A stretch of 64,000 bases of DNA from Allopseudospirillum japonicum (GCF_900108915.1 NZ_FNYH01000010.1:62001-126000); one strand, 5' to 3'; shown: positions 8,329 to 19,686, numbered from the stretch's first letter. The notes: generated by a model from the letters alone, not told the origin. Translations and numbers: made by a program.

Positions 8329-10790
8329 AAAGCACCTGCCGTAAATGATGCCGGTGAAAGGGGATCGGCTTCCTTATCTGCCGACAAACGCAGCGCATTA
8401 AAAACGACGATCAGGGAGCTTACTGACATACCAATTGCTGCCAACCAAGGGGGAATCATACCCATGGCGGCTAACGGCAAAGCCAGCACATTATAGACCA
8501 AGGCCCACATCAAATTTTGCCGGATCACACGGCGGGTTTTATAGGCTAGACGGATTGCATCGCTAATTCGTGTGAGATGTGCGGACACTAGCAGGGCATC
8601 TGCACTAGTTTTTGCGAGGTCTGTAGCATTGCCCATCGCAATAGACACTTGTGCGCCTGCTAAGACAGGCACATCATTAATCCCATCGCCGACCATAATG
8701 ACAGCTTCGCCTGCTGCTTGGAGTTCACGCAAACGCGCTAGTTTGGTTTCTGGTGAGGCAGCCGCCGTATACGTACTAATCCCTAATTTTTGCGCCACTT
8801 GGGACACTGCTGGGCCTTGATCACCACTTAATAATTCAACTTCTAGCCCCATGTCCTGCAAACTTTGGATACAGGCTAAAGCATCATGGCGCAATTGGTC
8901 ATCTAGGTGAAACCAGCACAAAGGCCCTTGTTGGTCTGCCAATAAAATGCTTTGTCCGGTTAACGTTGGTGGCTGATGTTGAGGTGCTTGTAACGCTTGC
9001 TGAGGCCATGCAAATTCTGCTTTACCCAGACGGTAGATCTGTCCTTGGACTTCACCAGTTAACCCTTCCCCCATGACCACTTGGGTTGATTGGGCGCGCA
9101 TATCTATCTGTCGATATTCGCTAAAGGCACGTGCAATGGGGTGTTCTGAGTGGCTTTCGAGCGCAGCGGCTAAGGCTAATACGGAATCACATCTTGGATC
9201 TTTGGGATCTGCAATCCAAGTATGGTGAACTAATTTGAGTTGACCTTGCGTGAGGGTACCGGTTTTATCAAAAATAATGTGCGTACTTTGGGCAAGTCCT
9301 TCTAGGACATGGCTGCGGGTCACTAAAAAACCACGGTTTCTTAAATGATTCATTGCCACAGTCAGTGCGGTGGGCGTGGCCAAGGATAAAGCACAAGGGC
9401 AAGTCACCACGAGGACAGATAAGGTAATCCAGAAAGCATCACTAGGTGCCAGTTGCCACCAAACATAGGCGACGCTTGAGGCTATGATTAAAACAGCTAA
9501 GACAAACCAATGCGCAATACGGTTAGCTAGTGCAGCCACTTTAGGTTTTTCGGCAAAGGCTCGGTCTGTCAAACGTGCAATACTGGCCACACGGGCATCT
9601 TGTCCTGTATGTTCGACCTGCATTTCTAACGGGCTTTCCACATTTTGCGTCCCTGCCATCAAAGGATCACCTAGCGTACGGGCAACAGGCATGTATTCGC
9701 CAGTTAAGGCTGCTTCATTTAGACTCGAACGTCCTTTCACAATACGACCATCTGCGGGCACGCTTTGCCCTGGCTTCACTAGAACGCGATCCCCGACTTG
9801 TAAATCCCGTGTGGGGACGATTTCTTCTTGGCCATCCGCTGTCAGGCGAATCGCACTTGTGGGTAATAAATTTTGTAATGCATTGCCTGAGCGACCAATA
9901 CGGTGACGCGCACGCATTTCGATATAGCGCCCAAAGAGTAAGAAAAAAGTAAACATACTGACAGAATCAAAATACACTTCGCCCGTATCTGTCAGCGTCG
10001 CCCAAACGCTTGCAAGGTAAGCAGTACCGATAGCAAGGGCAACAGGTACATCCATGCTTAGATGTCGCGTGCGCAAATCACGCCATGCTGCTTTGAAGAA
10101 AGGATAAGCGGAAAAAAGCACCACAGGGGTGGTCATCACCAAAGATAACCAACGAAATAAGTTTTTAAAATCTTCTTCAATCCCTTGAAAAGCTTCTGCA
10201 TATAAGCCGACAGCAAACATCATCACTTGCATCATGCCAATCCCTGCAATAATCAAGCGACGGGTAAACATCTTTTCTTGCTGTAGTAATTGGGCTTGCT
10301 GCTGATCTGCTTGGTAGGGGCAAGCTTGATAACCAATGCTTTGTAAGCAAATGAGCACTTGGCTAAGTTGAGTTTTTTTAGGATCCCAAGTGAGGCTGGC
10401 TCTATGCTGGCTTAGATTAACAGCAATTTTATGCACGCCAGTTTCTTGGCTGAGTTGGTGCTCAATCAGCCAAGCACAAGCCGCGCAGGTAATGCCTTCG
10501 ATAGCGAGTTGGATGTGGGCGAGCCCTTGTTCATCATGGTGTACAAATTCGGCTTGTAATTCAGGACGATCATAAATACGCATCTCTTGTTCAAGATGTG
10601 GGTGATCTTCCTCCGGCCGCAACGGCATCTGCGTTCGATATTTGTAATAACTAGCCAAACCGCCTTCCACAATCGCATGTGCTACTGCCTCACATCCAGG
10701 GCAGCACATAGGGTGGCGAGTTTGGTCGAGCTCGATAAAGTAAGGTGAATCTGCAGGGACAGGCTCGCCGCAGTGGTAGCATTTTTCCAT
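8325..10790 (-). CDS. ccoI: Copper-exporting P1B-type ATPase CcoI (FixI)
   Basis: Heavy-metal P-type ATPase of the CcoI/CopA2 type, thought to supply copper for cbb3 oxidase assembly. Seen in order: a Cys-rich N-terminal element (CYHCGEP ... MCCPGCEAV), a heavy-metal-binding domain with GITCAACAW (C102/C105), membrane helices, the intramembrane CPC motif (464-466), the phosphorylation site DKTGT (D508), HP motif SEHPIA and the hinge GDGINDVPVLAGA. 821 residues fits the family. It lies 20 bp after ccoH and overlaps ccoS by 4 nt. Confidence 0.96.
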   Translation of the reverse strand: MEKCYHCGEPVPADSPYFIELDQTRHPMCCPGCEAVAHAIVEGGLASYYKYRTQMPLRPEEDHPHLEQEMRIYDRPELQAEFVHHDEQGLAHIQLAIEGITCAACAWLIEHQLSQETGVHKIAVNLSQHRASLTWDPKKTQLSQVLICLQSIGYQACPYQADQQQAQLLQQEKMFTRRLIIAGIGMMQVMMFAVGLYAEAFQGIEEDFKNLFRWLSLVMTTPVVLFSAYPFFKAAWRDLRTRHLSMDVPVALAIGTAYLASVWATLTDTGEVYFDSVSMFTFFLLFGRYIEMRARHRIGRSGNALQNLLPTSAIRLTADGQEEIVPTRDLQVGDRVLVKPGQSVPADGRIVKGRSSLNEAALTGEYMPVARTLGDPLMAGTQNVESPLEMQVEHTGQDARVASIARLTDRAFAEKPKVAALANRIAHWFVLAVLIIASSVAYVWWQLAPSDAFWITLSVLVVTCPCALSLATPTALTVAMNHLRNRGFLVTRSHVLEGLAQSTHIIFDKTGTLTQGQLKLVHHTWIADPKDPRCDSVLALAAALESHSEHPIARAFSEYRQIDMRAQSTQVVMGEGLTGEVQGQIYRLGKAEFAWPQQALQAPQHQPPTLTGQSILLADQQGPLCWFHLDDQLRHDALACIQSLQDMGLEVELLSGDQGPAVSQVAQKLGISTYTAAASPETKLARLRELQAAGEAVIMVGDGINDVPVLAGAQVSIAMGNATDLAKTSADALLVSAHLTRISDAIRLAYKTRRVIRQNLMWALVYNVLALPLAAMGMIPPWLAAIGMSVSSLIVVFNALRLSADKEADPLSPASFTAGAL

Positions 10791-10810
10791 AGATGAACAT
10801 CCAAACCGGT

Positions 10811-11308
10811 TTACTGAGTGCTGGCGCTAAGAATCACTGCATCTTCACTAGGGAAACGGACGACGCCTTGTAAACGCCATTGCTCAGAAGGCGGTTGTAG
10901 CTGAATATACCAGCGATTATTTAATCGATCTGCAAGCGCACCCACATAGCGAGAACCATTTTGGTGGTTTAGGGTGATTTCTAAATCTCGGTCTGCACGT
11001 GTGGGAAATTCTAATGCCAGCTTTAAAGTGGTAGGCATTTGTTCTAGTTGACCTTGCAGGTCAAGTACGACATCACCGGTGAGACTATCAAAACGCAAAC
11101 TGGCTTTGAGCTCAAGCTGTTGTGCTATGACATCTTTTTCTAGCTCTTGGTTAATGGCTAAACCGGATTTGTAGTAATCATCACGTACGGTGCCATCAAA
11201 GTAACGAATCGACATAATTAGCATCGTGGTACCGACCAACACGCTAACAATCAAGGGGGCTAAAATAAGCCAAGGCCAAAACTGTTTGTACCAAGGAGGG
11301 GTGTTCAT
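10811..11308 (-). CDS. ccoH: cbb3 oxidase assembly protein CcoH (FixH)
   Basis: 165-residue membrane-anchored protein needed for stability/assembly of the cbb3 oxidase. Seen: PPWYKQFWPWLILAPLIVSVLVG (one TM helix near the N-terminus), then VRDDYYKSGLAINQ, the FixH hallmark, and a periplasmic beta domain. It lies between ccoG and ccoI. A hairpin terminator precedes it, so it may depend on read-through or on a separate promoter. Confidence 0.93.
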   Translation of the reverse strand: MNTPPWYKQFWPWLILAPLIVSVLVGTTMLIMSIRYFDGTVRDDYYKSGLAINQELEKDVIAQQLELKASLRFDSLTGDVVLDLQGQLEQMPTTLKLALEFPTRADRDLEITLNHQNGSRYVGALADRLNNRWYIQLQPPSEQWRLQGVVRFPSEDAVILSASTQ

Positions 11309-11323
11309 AATATCCTACCTAGT

Positions 11324-11354
11324 TAAAAAAATGTGGGATCACAAAGGATCCCAC
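11324..11354 (-). terminator. Intrinsic terminator/attenuator between ccoG and ccoH
   Basis: Perfect 8-bp stem gtgggatc (11333-11340) / gatcccac (11347-11354) with a 6-nt loop; on the minus strand it is followed by ATTTTTTTAACT. It would end or reduce ccoG transcription before ccoHIS. Confidence 0.75.
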
Positions 11355-11401
11355 GAGCTGCTTACATTCGCTATCGCAGCGCAAGCAAGGTGTTGGTGCA
11401 A

Positions 11402-12862
11402 TTAGCGACGCACTTCACTAATGAAGCGTGTCTCTTTTTCACTGTAAATGCTGGTGTCATCTACAGAAGCGACTTGCACAAGCACATCATAACTTGGCGC
11501 TTGTAGATCCTTTGGATCGACCACAAGTTGTATTGGTAAGTTCAAGACTTCACCCGCTTCTAGTGTCACCTGATGCTTACCTTGAATGCGTAAACCTTCT
11601 ACGCCTGAAACTGAAAGTGCATAAGTATGTGGTTTTTGATCCATATTGGCGATTTTAATCGTGTAGTTATTCTCAATGAAACCTTCAGCGGTTTCACGGA
11701 ACAATTGATTACGATCGCGCAGTACTTCAACTTCCATTGGCACCCGTCCACCAAGAGCGATCATAAAGGCGATAATCATCCCCATGAGCACGGCAAAGTA
11801 GCCAATTAAACGAGGACGCAATAATTTGGTGGTATTGCCCTCGAGCTCCTGTTCTGTGGTGTAGCTGATTAAGCCTTTTTGGTAGCCCATTTGCTCCATC
11901 ACAGTATCACAAGCATCGATACAAGCGGCACAAGTAATACACTCGTATTGCAAACCATCGCGAATATCAATCCCCACTGGGCAAACATGCACACATAAAT
12001 TGCAGTCAATACAATCACCTAAACCAGCTGTTTTAGGATCAATGGACTTTTTACGCGCACCTCTTGGTTCACCACGACGCGGATCATAAGACACAATGAG
12101 TGTATCTTGGTCGAACATGACAGACTGGAAGCGTGCGTACGGGCACATATAAATACAAACTTGCTCGCGCAACCAACCCGCATTGAGGTAAGTGAAAAGG
12201 GTGAAAAAGCCTAGCCACCAAGCTTCCCAAGGCCCTAAATCAAAGCTGAGAATACGCGGTAATAACTCACGGATAGGTGAGAAATAGCCCACAAAAGCAA
12301 TAGCGGTCAGTAACGCAGCCAACAACCAAAGCGCATGCTTGGAAGCTTTGCGCTTGAGTTTGGTTTTATCCATTGGCTGTTGATCGAGTTTGATACGCTG
12401 ATTGCGACTACCTTCGGTTTTATCTTCAATCCAGATAAAAAGCCAAGTCCACACACTTTGTGGGCATGCGTATCCACACCAGACACGTCCTGCAAAGTTG
12501 GTGATAAAAAACAATGCGAAAGCCGAAATAATCAGCAACCAAGCTAACAGCATGAAATCATGTGGGAAGAAAGTGATACCGAAGATGTGGAACTGGCGGT
12601 TCGGTAAATCAAATAAGATGGCTTGACGCCCATCCCACTGAATCCAAGCAGCAAAGAAGTATCCCAAAAGCAGTAACCAGTTTGACCGCGTGCGCAGCTT
12701 TTGAAAGACACCTTTGACAAGGCGTACATAAATATGCTTGCGTTTTGCGTATAAAGAGCCTGAAGCCTCATTGTCAGTTTGGGAAGCGGCTTGGGCTTTA
12801 GTGGCGTCTACCGCTTGCCCGGGATCAGGCGTAATATCCTGAGTAGGGATTTTATCGGTCAT
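11402..12862 (-). CDS. ccoG: cbb3-associated 4Fe-4S membrane protein CcoG (FixG/RdxA)
   Basis: Membrane cupric reductase/electron-transfer protein of cbb3 biogenesis. Seen: several TM helices; CGYACPQSVW and CIYMCPYARFQ motifs in the membrane part; two ferredoxin-type clusters CIDCNLCVHVCP and CITCAACIDAC; and a C-terminal IgG-like domain (VPMEVEVLRDRNQLF ...). ATG at 12862 (MTDKIP) is chosen over a TTG 12 nt upstream because ggtgat is placed well for the ATG; 486 residues. It is separated from ccoP by a terminator and has its own probable promoter. Confidence 0.95.
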   Translation of the reverse strand: MTDKIPTQDITPDPGQAVDATKAQAASQTDNEASGSLYAKRKHIYVRLVKGVFQKLRTRSNWLLLLGYFFAAWIQWDGRQAILFDLPNRQFHIFGITFFPHDFMLLAWLLIISAFALFFITNFAGRVWCGYACPQSVWTWLFIWIEDKTEGSRNQRIKLDQQPMDKTKLKRKASKHALWLLAALLTAIAFVGYFSPIRELLPRILSFDLGPWEAWWLGFFTLFTYLNAGWLREQVCIYMCPYARFQSVMFDQDTLIVSYDPRRGEPRGARKKSIDPKTAGLGDCIDCNLCVHVCPVGIDIRDGLQYECITCAACIDACDTVMEQMGYQKGLISYTTEQELEGNTTKLLRPRLIGYFAVLMGMIIAFMIALGGRVPMEVEVLRDRNQLFRETAEGFIENNYTIKIANMDQKPHTYALSVSGVEGLRIQGKHQVTLEAGEVLNLPIQLVVDPKDLQAPSYDVLVQVASVDDTSIYSEKETRFISEVRR

Positions 12863-13040
12863 GGTTATCACCAAGCTAAATTTTAGAAAAAGAAGAAGTC
12901 AGTAAGACTTAAAAGACAAGTAATAGGTCAGCAAGTGAATGAGGGTAGGGCTATTATAAGCGTTTTCTGTTTTAAGGGGCGCAAAAGAAGCCTGAGTGCG
13001 ACACTTTGACGCACCCGAGTTTTGTACTTGTGCGTAGGCA
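12863..13040 (-). promoter_or_regulatory. Probable ccoG promoter region
   Basis: Gap between the ccoNOQP terminator and ccoG. On the minus strand a perfect TATAAT lies at 12953-12958, without a convincing -35, so an activator may be needed. No Fnr box was found here. Short open frames in this gap look like noise. Confidence 0.4.
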
Positions 13041-13072
13041 ATAAAAAAGGGAATCCTTTTAGGATTCCCTTG
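13041..13072 (-). terminator. Intrinsic terminator of ccoNOQP
   Basis: Perfect 11-bp inverted repeat aagggaatcct (13047-13057) / aggattccctt (13061-13071) with a 3-nt loop, followed on the minus strand by TTTTTTATT. It lies just after the ccoP stop. Confidence 0.88.
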
Positions 13073-13093
13073 GTTTTTCTGCACCTAGCGTGT

Positions 13094-14011
13094 TTATTTT
13101 TGTGACAAACTATAGACGTAAGCAGCGAGGATATGGACTTTATCTTCACCGATGTACTGTTGCTGTGCAGGCATGTGGCCATTACGACCATAGCGTAGGG
13201 TGTACTCGATAGACTCAGCTAAGCTTTGCTGAGGCTGTTTGTATAACCAAACGTTATCAGTCAGGTTAGGCGCACCCAAGGCGTGCATACCTTTAGCATC
13301 TGCACCGTGACAAGCAACACACATGGCAGTAAACAGGGGTTGACCTGCAGCTGCTTGAGTTGTGTCATGCTGTTGATCAGATAAGCTGAGTACGTACTGA
13401 GTTAGGTTTTTGATACCCTCTTCACCCAAGACGCTTTCCCACGCAGGCATCTGACCATTACGACCATTGATGATACTGTATTTGATGGCTTCAGGATCAC
13501 CACCATAGAGCCAGTCAGTATCTGTAAGGTTCGGGAAGCCATAGGCACCTTTACCTGCTGAACCGTGACATACAGAACAGTTGTTTTGGAAGATACGTTG
13601 ACCTACTTTCATCGCTTCCGGATCTTTTGCCAAAGTTGGGATTTCAATTTTGGCAAAGTCTTGGAAAATAGGTGCATAGTATTCTTCTGCGTAGGCTACT
13701 TCTTCTTCCCATTGACCTGTTGATGTCCAGCCTAGTAAACCTTTCCAGTTACCTAGACCTGGGTACAAAATCAGGTAAAAAATGGCGAAGATGATGGTGC
13801 CGACAAACATCAGGAACCACCAACGTGGTAGAGGATTATCATATTCCTCGATACCATCTGCTGCGTGACCTGTGGTTTGTACTTCACCATTAGCATCCGC
13901 TGCTTTATCAGTTTTGCGGTTGGCAAAGAGCAGCCACCAGCAACCACCTACCACGCCCAAGGTGATAATGCTGATCCAGGCACTCCAGAAGCCGCTCATA
14001 GCTTCAGTCAT
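13094..14011 (-). CDS. ccoP: cbb3 oxidase diheme cytochrome c subunit CcoP
   Basis: Electron-entry subunit of cytochrome cbb3 oxidase, membrane-anchored with a periplasmic diheme domain. Seen: two TM helices in the first 85 residues, heme motifs CSVCH (145-149) and CVACH (231-235), and distal-Met motifs GRNGQMPAW and GRNGHMPAQ. 305 residues is typical. The start at 14011 overlaps ccoQ by 8 nt with a ggagaaaa RBS; an internal ATG 12 nt later (MSGFW) is also possible. Confidence 0.96.
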   Translation of the reverse strand: MTEAMSGFWSAWISIITLGVVGGCWWLLFANRKTDKAADANGEVQTTGHAADGIEEYDNPLPRWWFLMFVGTIIFAIFYLILYPGLGNWKGLLGWTSTGQWEEEVAYAEEYYAPIFQDFAKIEIPTLAKDPEAMKVGQRIFQNNCSVCHGSAGKGAYGFPNLTDTDWLYGGDPEAIKYSIINGRNGQMPAWESVLGEEGIKNLTQYVLSLSDQQHDTTQAAAGQPLFTAMCVACHGADAKGMHALGAPNLTDNVWLYKQPQQSLAESIEYTLRYGRNGHMPAQQQYIGEDKVHILAAYVYSLSQK

Positions 14012-14204
14012 GAGGTTTTTTCTCCAATGTCGATCCTAGGTCTGAGTTAGGTGAGTCACCTTGATCCTCAGCGTCGGCAAAGGGCAGATTGGCAGCCTCA
14101 TCAAAACCTTTCTTTTGCCTTGCGCTATAGGCCCACCAAACAATTCCCATAAAACAAATAAAGACCAGAACTGTAAGGATGCTGTGTAAGGTGACCATAT
14201 CCAT
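14004..14204 (-). CDS. ccoQ: cbb3 oxidase small subunit CcoQ
   Basis: 66-residue single-TM protein that stabilises the cbb3 complex. Seen: membrane helix SILTVLVFICFMGIVWWAYSA followed by RQKKGFDEAANLPFADAED, the typical CcoQ tail. It lies between ccoO (5 bp away) and ccoP (8-nt overlap). Confidence 0.93.
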   Translation of the reverse strand: MDMVTLHSILTVLVFICFMGIVWWAYSARQKKGFDEAANLPFADAEDQGDSPNSDLGSTLEKKPHD

Positions 14205-14209
14205 AACTA

Positions 14210-14818
14210 CTACCGCTTATCTTTGAGGACTGTACCTAGTTGCTGTAAGTAGGCAACTAGAGCGTCGATTTCAGTTTTACCTTGAACCTCAGCACGTGCG
14301 TTGGCAATTTGCTCTTCAGTGTAAGGCACACCTAGACCTTGCAACACGCTCATTTTGCGTGCGGTTAGGTCACCATCGAGCGTATTGGAAAATAGCCAAG
14401 GATAGGCAGGCATTTTAGATTCAGGCACAACGTCACGTGGGTTATACATGTGAGCACGGTGCCACTGATCTGAATAACGGCCGCCTACACGCGCAAGGTC
14501 AGGACCTGTACGCTTGGAGCCCCAGAGGAAAGGGTGATTATAAACAAACTCACCTGCCACTGAGTAATGACCATAACGCTCTGTCTCTGCACGGAAAGGA
14601 CGTATCATTTGTGAGTGACAAACGTTACAACCTTCACGGATATAAACATCACGACCTTCCAGCTGGAGCGCAGTTAAAGGCTTGAGACCTTCAACTGGTT
14701 GCGTCGTTTGCTTTTGGAAGAACAGAGGAACGATTTCAGCCAGACCACCGAAGCTGATCACCACAAGGATCAGCACGGCCATCAAGCCAATATTTTTTTC
14801 TAAGACTTCATGTTTCAT
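14210..14818 (-). CDS. ccoO: cbb3 oxidase monoheme cytochrome c subunit CcoO
   Basis: Membrane-anchored monoheme subunit passing electrons from CcoP to CcoN. Seen: one N-terminal TM helix, [14 protein letters not shown] with the heme motif at C64-H68, and the Met-bearing KMPAYPWLF region. 202 residues is the family size. It starts 18 bp after ccoN. Confidence 0.97.
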   Translation of the reverse strand: MKHEVLEKNIGLMAVLILVVISFGGLAEIVPLFFQKQTTQPVEGLKPLTALQLEGRDVYIREGCNVCHSQMIRPFRAETERYGHYSVAGEFVYNHPFLWGSKRTGPDLARVGGRYSDQWHRAHMYNPRDVVPESKMPAYPWLFSNTLDGDLTARKMSVLQGLGVPYTEEQIANARAEVQGKTEIDALVAYLQQLGTVLKDKR

Positions 14819-14836
14819 CGCACAACCCTTCTTGGC

Positions 14837-16258
14837 TTAGGCAGTCTGAGCCACTGCATTTTGTGCAGCTGGACTTTTAACGGTCATGGTTACGTTGTAA
14901 GCCATAATCAGCATACCAACGACCCAGAAACAGCCGCCGAGCCAGCGCACGAAAAAGCCTGGATGACTTGCTTCTAACGCTTCTACAAAGCTGTACATTA
15001 GGGTGCCGTCGATGTTTACTGCACGCCACATCAGACCTTGGAGGATACCGTTAACCCACATAGACGCGATGTAAAGGACCGTACCTACCGTTGCCAGCCA
15101 GAAGTGCACGTTGATTAAGTTGGTAGAGAACATTTGGCCTTTGTTAAACACACGTGGAATCAGGTGGTAAATAGAGCCGATAGAAATCATCGCAACCCAA
15201 CCCAAAGCCCCAGCGTGTACGTGGCCGATGGTCCAATCAGTGTAGTGTGAGAGCGCATTCACTGTCTTAATGGACATCATAGGGCCTTCGAAGGTTGACA
15301 TACCATAGAAAGACAGAGAAACCACTAAGAAGCGTAAGATAGGATCATGGCGCAATTTATGCCAAGCACCAGACAAGGTCATCATACCATTGATCATACC
15401 GCCCCAAGAAGGTGCAAGCAGAATCAAAGACATGATCATACCAACAGACTGAGTCCAATCAGGTAGCGCAGTATAGTGCAAGTGGTGAGAACCAGCCCAC
15501 ATATAGGTAGTGATTAGCGCCCAGAAGTGCACGATAGATAAGCGATAGGAATAAACAGGGCGCTCAGCTTGCTTAGGTACGAAGTAGTACATCATGCCTA
15601 AGAAACCTGCGGTTAAGAAGAAGCCTACCGCATTGTGGCCATACCACCATTGTGCCATCGCATCAATCGCACCTGCATAAGCAGAGTAAGACTTGGTCAG
15701 TGACACAGGTACAGCTGCACTATTGACAATGTGTAATACAGCAACTGTTAGAATAAAGGCGGCATAGAACCAGTTCGCAACATAGATATGTGAGGTTTTA
15801 CGTTGCTTAATGGTACCTAAGAAGACCACAGCATAAGAAACCCATACCACAGCGATCAAAATATCAATCGGCCATTCTAACTCTGCGTACTCTTTAGATG
15901 AAGTCAAACCCAGAGGTAGCGTAATAGCCGCCAATACGATCACTGCTTGCCAACCCCAAAAGGTGAAGTTAGCGAGACTATCTGAAAACAGACGCGTCTG
16001 ACAGGTACGTTGGACAACATAATAGGAAGTGGCAAACAATGCAGAACCACCAAACGCAAAAATAACTGCGTTAGTGTGTAAAGGACGTAAACGTCCAAAG
16101 CTAGTCCAAGGAAGGCCAAAGTTCAGTTCAGGCCACACCAATTGAGCTGCGATCCAGACGCCGACAAACATGCCGACGATACCCCAGACCACAGTCATGA
16201 TGGCGAACTGCCGAACCACCTTGTAATTGTAGGTCGGATGTTCAAATGCTGTGCTCAT
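14837..16258 (-). CDS. ccoN: cbb3-type cytochrome c oxidase catalytic subunit CcoN
   Basis: Heme-copper oxidase subunit I reducing oxygen at high affinity and pumping protons. Seen: 12-helix membrane protein of 473 residues; heme ligand His61 in [27 protein letters not shown] (Cu-B/cross-linked Tyr region); [14 protein letters not shown] (Cu-B histidines); and [12 protein letters not shown] (high-spin heme). First gene of ccoNOQP. An Fnr-type box lies about 80 bp upstream. One copy only in this window. Confidence 0.97.
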   Translation of the reverse strand: MSTAFEHPTYNYKVVRQFAIMTVVWGIVGMFVGVWIAAQLVWPELNFGLPWTSFGRLRPLHTNAVIFAFGGSALFATSYYVVQRTCQTRLFSDSLANFTFWGWQAVIVLAAITLPLGLTSSKEYAELEWPIDILIAVVWVSYAVVFLGTIKQRKTSHIYVANWFYAAFILTVAVLHIVNSAAVPVSLTKSYSAYAGAIDAMAQWWYGHNAVGFFLTAGFLGMMYYFVPKQAERPVYSYRLSIVHFWALITTYMWAGSHHLHYTALPDWTQSVGMIMSLILLAPSWGGMINGMMTLSGAWHKLRHDPILRFLVVSLSFYGMSTFEGPMMSIKTVNALSHYTDWTIGHVHAGALGWVAMISIGSIYHLIPRVFNKGQMFSTNLINVHFWLATVGTVLYIASMWVNGILQGLMWRAVNIDGTLMYSFVEALEASHPGFFVRWLGGCFWVVGMLIMAYNVTMTVKSPAAQNAVAQTA

Positions 16259-16712
16259 GTCAGGTTCCCATAACAGCGAGTTAGATGGAGGAATCCAGTC
16301 GCAAGTTTGTTAGAAGTGCGACTACTTGGGCAATGATACATATCAATGTATGTGCGACATTTTACCGCACACCCTGCTAGACCTGAATAGCCTTGCACAC
16401 AGAATTACTAATTTTCTGCAACGCAAGTCAAACCAACTGCTTATTATTACTATGAAAAACAGTAGCTTTATCAAAAAAATCCGCAAGGATTTTAGACAAA
16501 TGTCTAACACAAATTTTTGTATTAGACGAAATGGAAGGTCAGGCTTTCGCCGCTAGTGTAGATGAGTTTTACAAAAGAATACATACTTCAATTTTTTTGC
16601 ATGACATGGCGACCAAAACTTAGGTTTTAGTCATCTTGGTTATCAAAGGCTTTCAGAATAATCTGATCTAAACGATAAACAAATCAAAATTTGCTTTTGA
16701 TTGAAAAAAAAG
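16259..16712. promoter_or_regulatory. ccoN upstream region
   Basis: About 450 bp between ccoN and the tRNA promoter. It holds the Fnr box at 16333-16346 in front of ccoN. The remainder is AT-rich; a 76-codon open frame at 16326-16556 overlaps the regulatory site and has no recognisable features, so I treat it as non-coding. Confidence 0.6.
16333..16346. promoter_or_regulatory. Fnr/Anr box upstream of ccoNOQP
   Basis: ATGAT-ACAT-ATCAA matches TTGAT-N4-ATCAA at 9 of 10 positions. Its centre is about 81 bp before the ccoN ATG, a sensible distance for activation at low oxygen by the Fnr encoded at 5064-5837. Confidence 0.75.
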
Positions 16713-16740
16713 TTGACACTGAATAAAACCTACTTATAAT
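16713..16740 (+). promoter_or_regulatory. Strong sigma-70 promoter of the tRNA array
   Basis: Consensus TTGACA (16713-16718), 16-bp spacer, consensus TATAAT (16735-16740), followed by acgcctcc and the first tRNA 20 bp on. Perfect -35 and -10 fit a stable-RNA promoter. Confidence 0.92.
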
Positions 16741-16759
16741 ACGCCTCCACATGCACAGC

Positions 16760-16835
16760 GGGTGGTTAGCTCAGCTGGGAGAGCACCAGCCTTACAAGCT
16801 GGGGGTCACAGGTTCGATCCCTGTACCACCCACCA
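16760..16835 (+). tRNA. tRNA-Val (anticodon TAC), copy 1
   Basis: 76 nt. Acceptor gggtggt pairs with accaccc; anticodon loop cttacaa with TAC; T-loop ggttcgatcc; encoded CCA end. Identical to the copies at 16939 and 17153. Confidence 0.98.
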
Positions 16836-16858
16836 AATGCATGACCTAGATGATATGC

Positions 16859-16935
16859 GGACCGGTAGTTCAGTTGGTTAGAATGCCGGCCTGTCACGCC
16901 GGAGGTCGCGGGTTCGAGCCCCGTCCGGTCCGCCA
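16859..16935 (+). tRNA. tRNA-Asp (anticodon GTC), copy 1
   Basis: 77 nt. Acceptor ggaccgg pairs with ccggtcc, discriminator G, encoded CCA; anticodon loop ctgtcac with GTC. Identical to copies 2 and 3. Confidence 0.98.
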
Positions 16936-16938
16936 TTT

Positions 16939-17014
16939 GGGTGGTTAGCTCAGCTGGGAGAGCACCAGCCTTACAAGCTGGGGGTCACAGGTTCGATCCC
17001 TGTACCACCCACCA
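16939..17014 (+). tRNA. tRNA-Val (anticodon TAC), copy 2
   Basis: Identical in sequence to the copy at 16760; only 3 nt after the preceding tRNA-Asp. Confidence 0.98.
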
Positions 17015-17040
17015 AATCATCGGGTTCGTTTTAGTTCAGT

Positions 17041-17117
17041 GGACCGGTAGTTCAGTTGGTTAGAATGCCGGCCTGTCACGCCGGAGGTCGCGGGTTCGAG
17101 CCCCGTCCGGTCCGCCA
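17041..17117 (+). tRNA. tRNA-Asp (anticodon GTC), copy 2
   Basis: Identical in sequence to the copy at 16859; encoded CCA end. Confidence 0.98.
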
Positions 17118-17152
17118 CTAAAACAAAAAGCAAGATATTCTGCCTCAAGCTT

Positions 17153-17228
17153 GGGTGGTTAGCTCAGCTGGGAGAGCACCAGCCTTACAAGCTGGGGGTC
17201 ACAGGTTCGATCCCTGTACCACCCACCA
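17153..17228 (+). tRNA. tRNA-Val (anticodon TAC), copy 3
   Basis: Identical in sequence to the copies at 16760 and 16939; encoded CCA end. Confidence 0.98.
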
Positions 17229-17249
17229 AGCATATTGGCTAATAGATGC

Positions 17250-17326
17250 GGACCGGTAGTTCAGTTGGTTAGAATGCCGGCCTGTCACGCCGGAGGTCGC
17301 GGGTTCGAGCCCCGTCCGGTCCGCCA
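17250..17326 (+). tRNA. tRNA-Asp (anticodon GTC), copy 3
   Basis: Identical in sequence to copies 1 and 2; last tRNA of the array, followed by a terminator. Confidence 0.98.
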
Positions 17327-17373
17327 TTAGTCAAACAAATCGACATCTTTTATATCCAAGCAATCAATAACTG

Positions 17374-17407
17374 CCATCTTCTAAAAAGAAGAAATGGTGG
17401 TTTTTTT
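17374..17407 (+). terminator. Intrinsic terminator of the tRNA array
   Basis: Stem ccat+cttct (17374-17382) against agaag+atgg (17387-17397) with a 2-nt bulge and AAAA loop, then tgg and seven T residues. Confidence 0.7.
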
Positions 17408-17486
17408 GCGTTTTTTATCTTTCTTCCCTCCTTTTCTTTCCCTCGCTTTGTGCATGGAATAACAGAGCGGTGCTTGCGCCTCTGAT

Positions 17487-19589
<2,103 letters not shown>

Positions 19590-19597
19590 GAGGTGCC

Positions 19598-19641
19598 AAA
19601 AAAACCCGGGACCTTATCGACTTAAGTTCGATAAACCCGGG
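19598..19641 (-). terminator. Hairpin terminator between fadH and the convergent small membrane gene
   Basis: Long stem: cccggg (19605-19610) plus ttatcga (19614-19620) against tcgataa (19628-19634) plus cccggg (19636-19641); on the minus strand it is followed by seven T. It may also halt fadH transcripts. Confidence 0.8.
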
Positions 19642-19686
19642 CCAGAGTGTTGCGGCAAGTCAGAGATAAGGCTCTCTGGGGCCAAG

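Noticed and set aside
12899-13191. Small minus-strand open frames between ccoP and ccoG
   Set aside because: They run through the ccoP 3' end and the terminator hairpin, and have no recognisable sequence.
16326-16556. 76-codon open frame upstream of ccoN
   Set aside because: It overlaps the Fnr box, has no RBS, and its sequence is not protein-like.
16760-17326. CRISPR-like direct repeats
   Set aside because: The repeated units fold as tRNA-Val and tRNA-Asp with CCA ends; there are no uniform spacers or cas genes.
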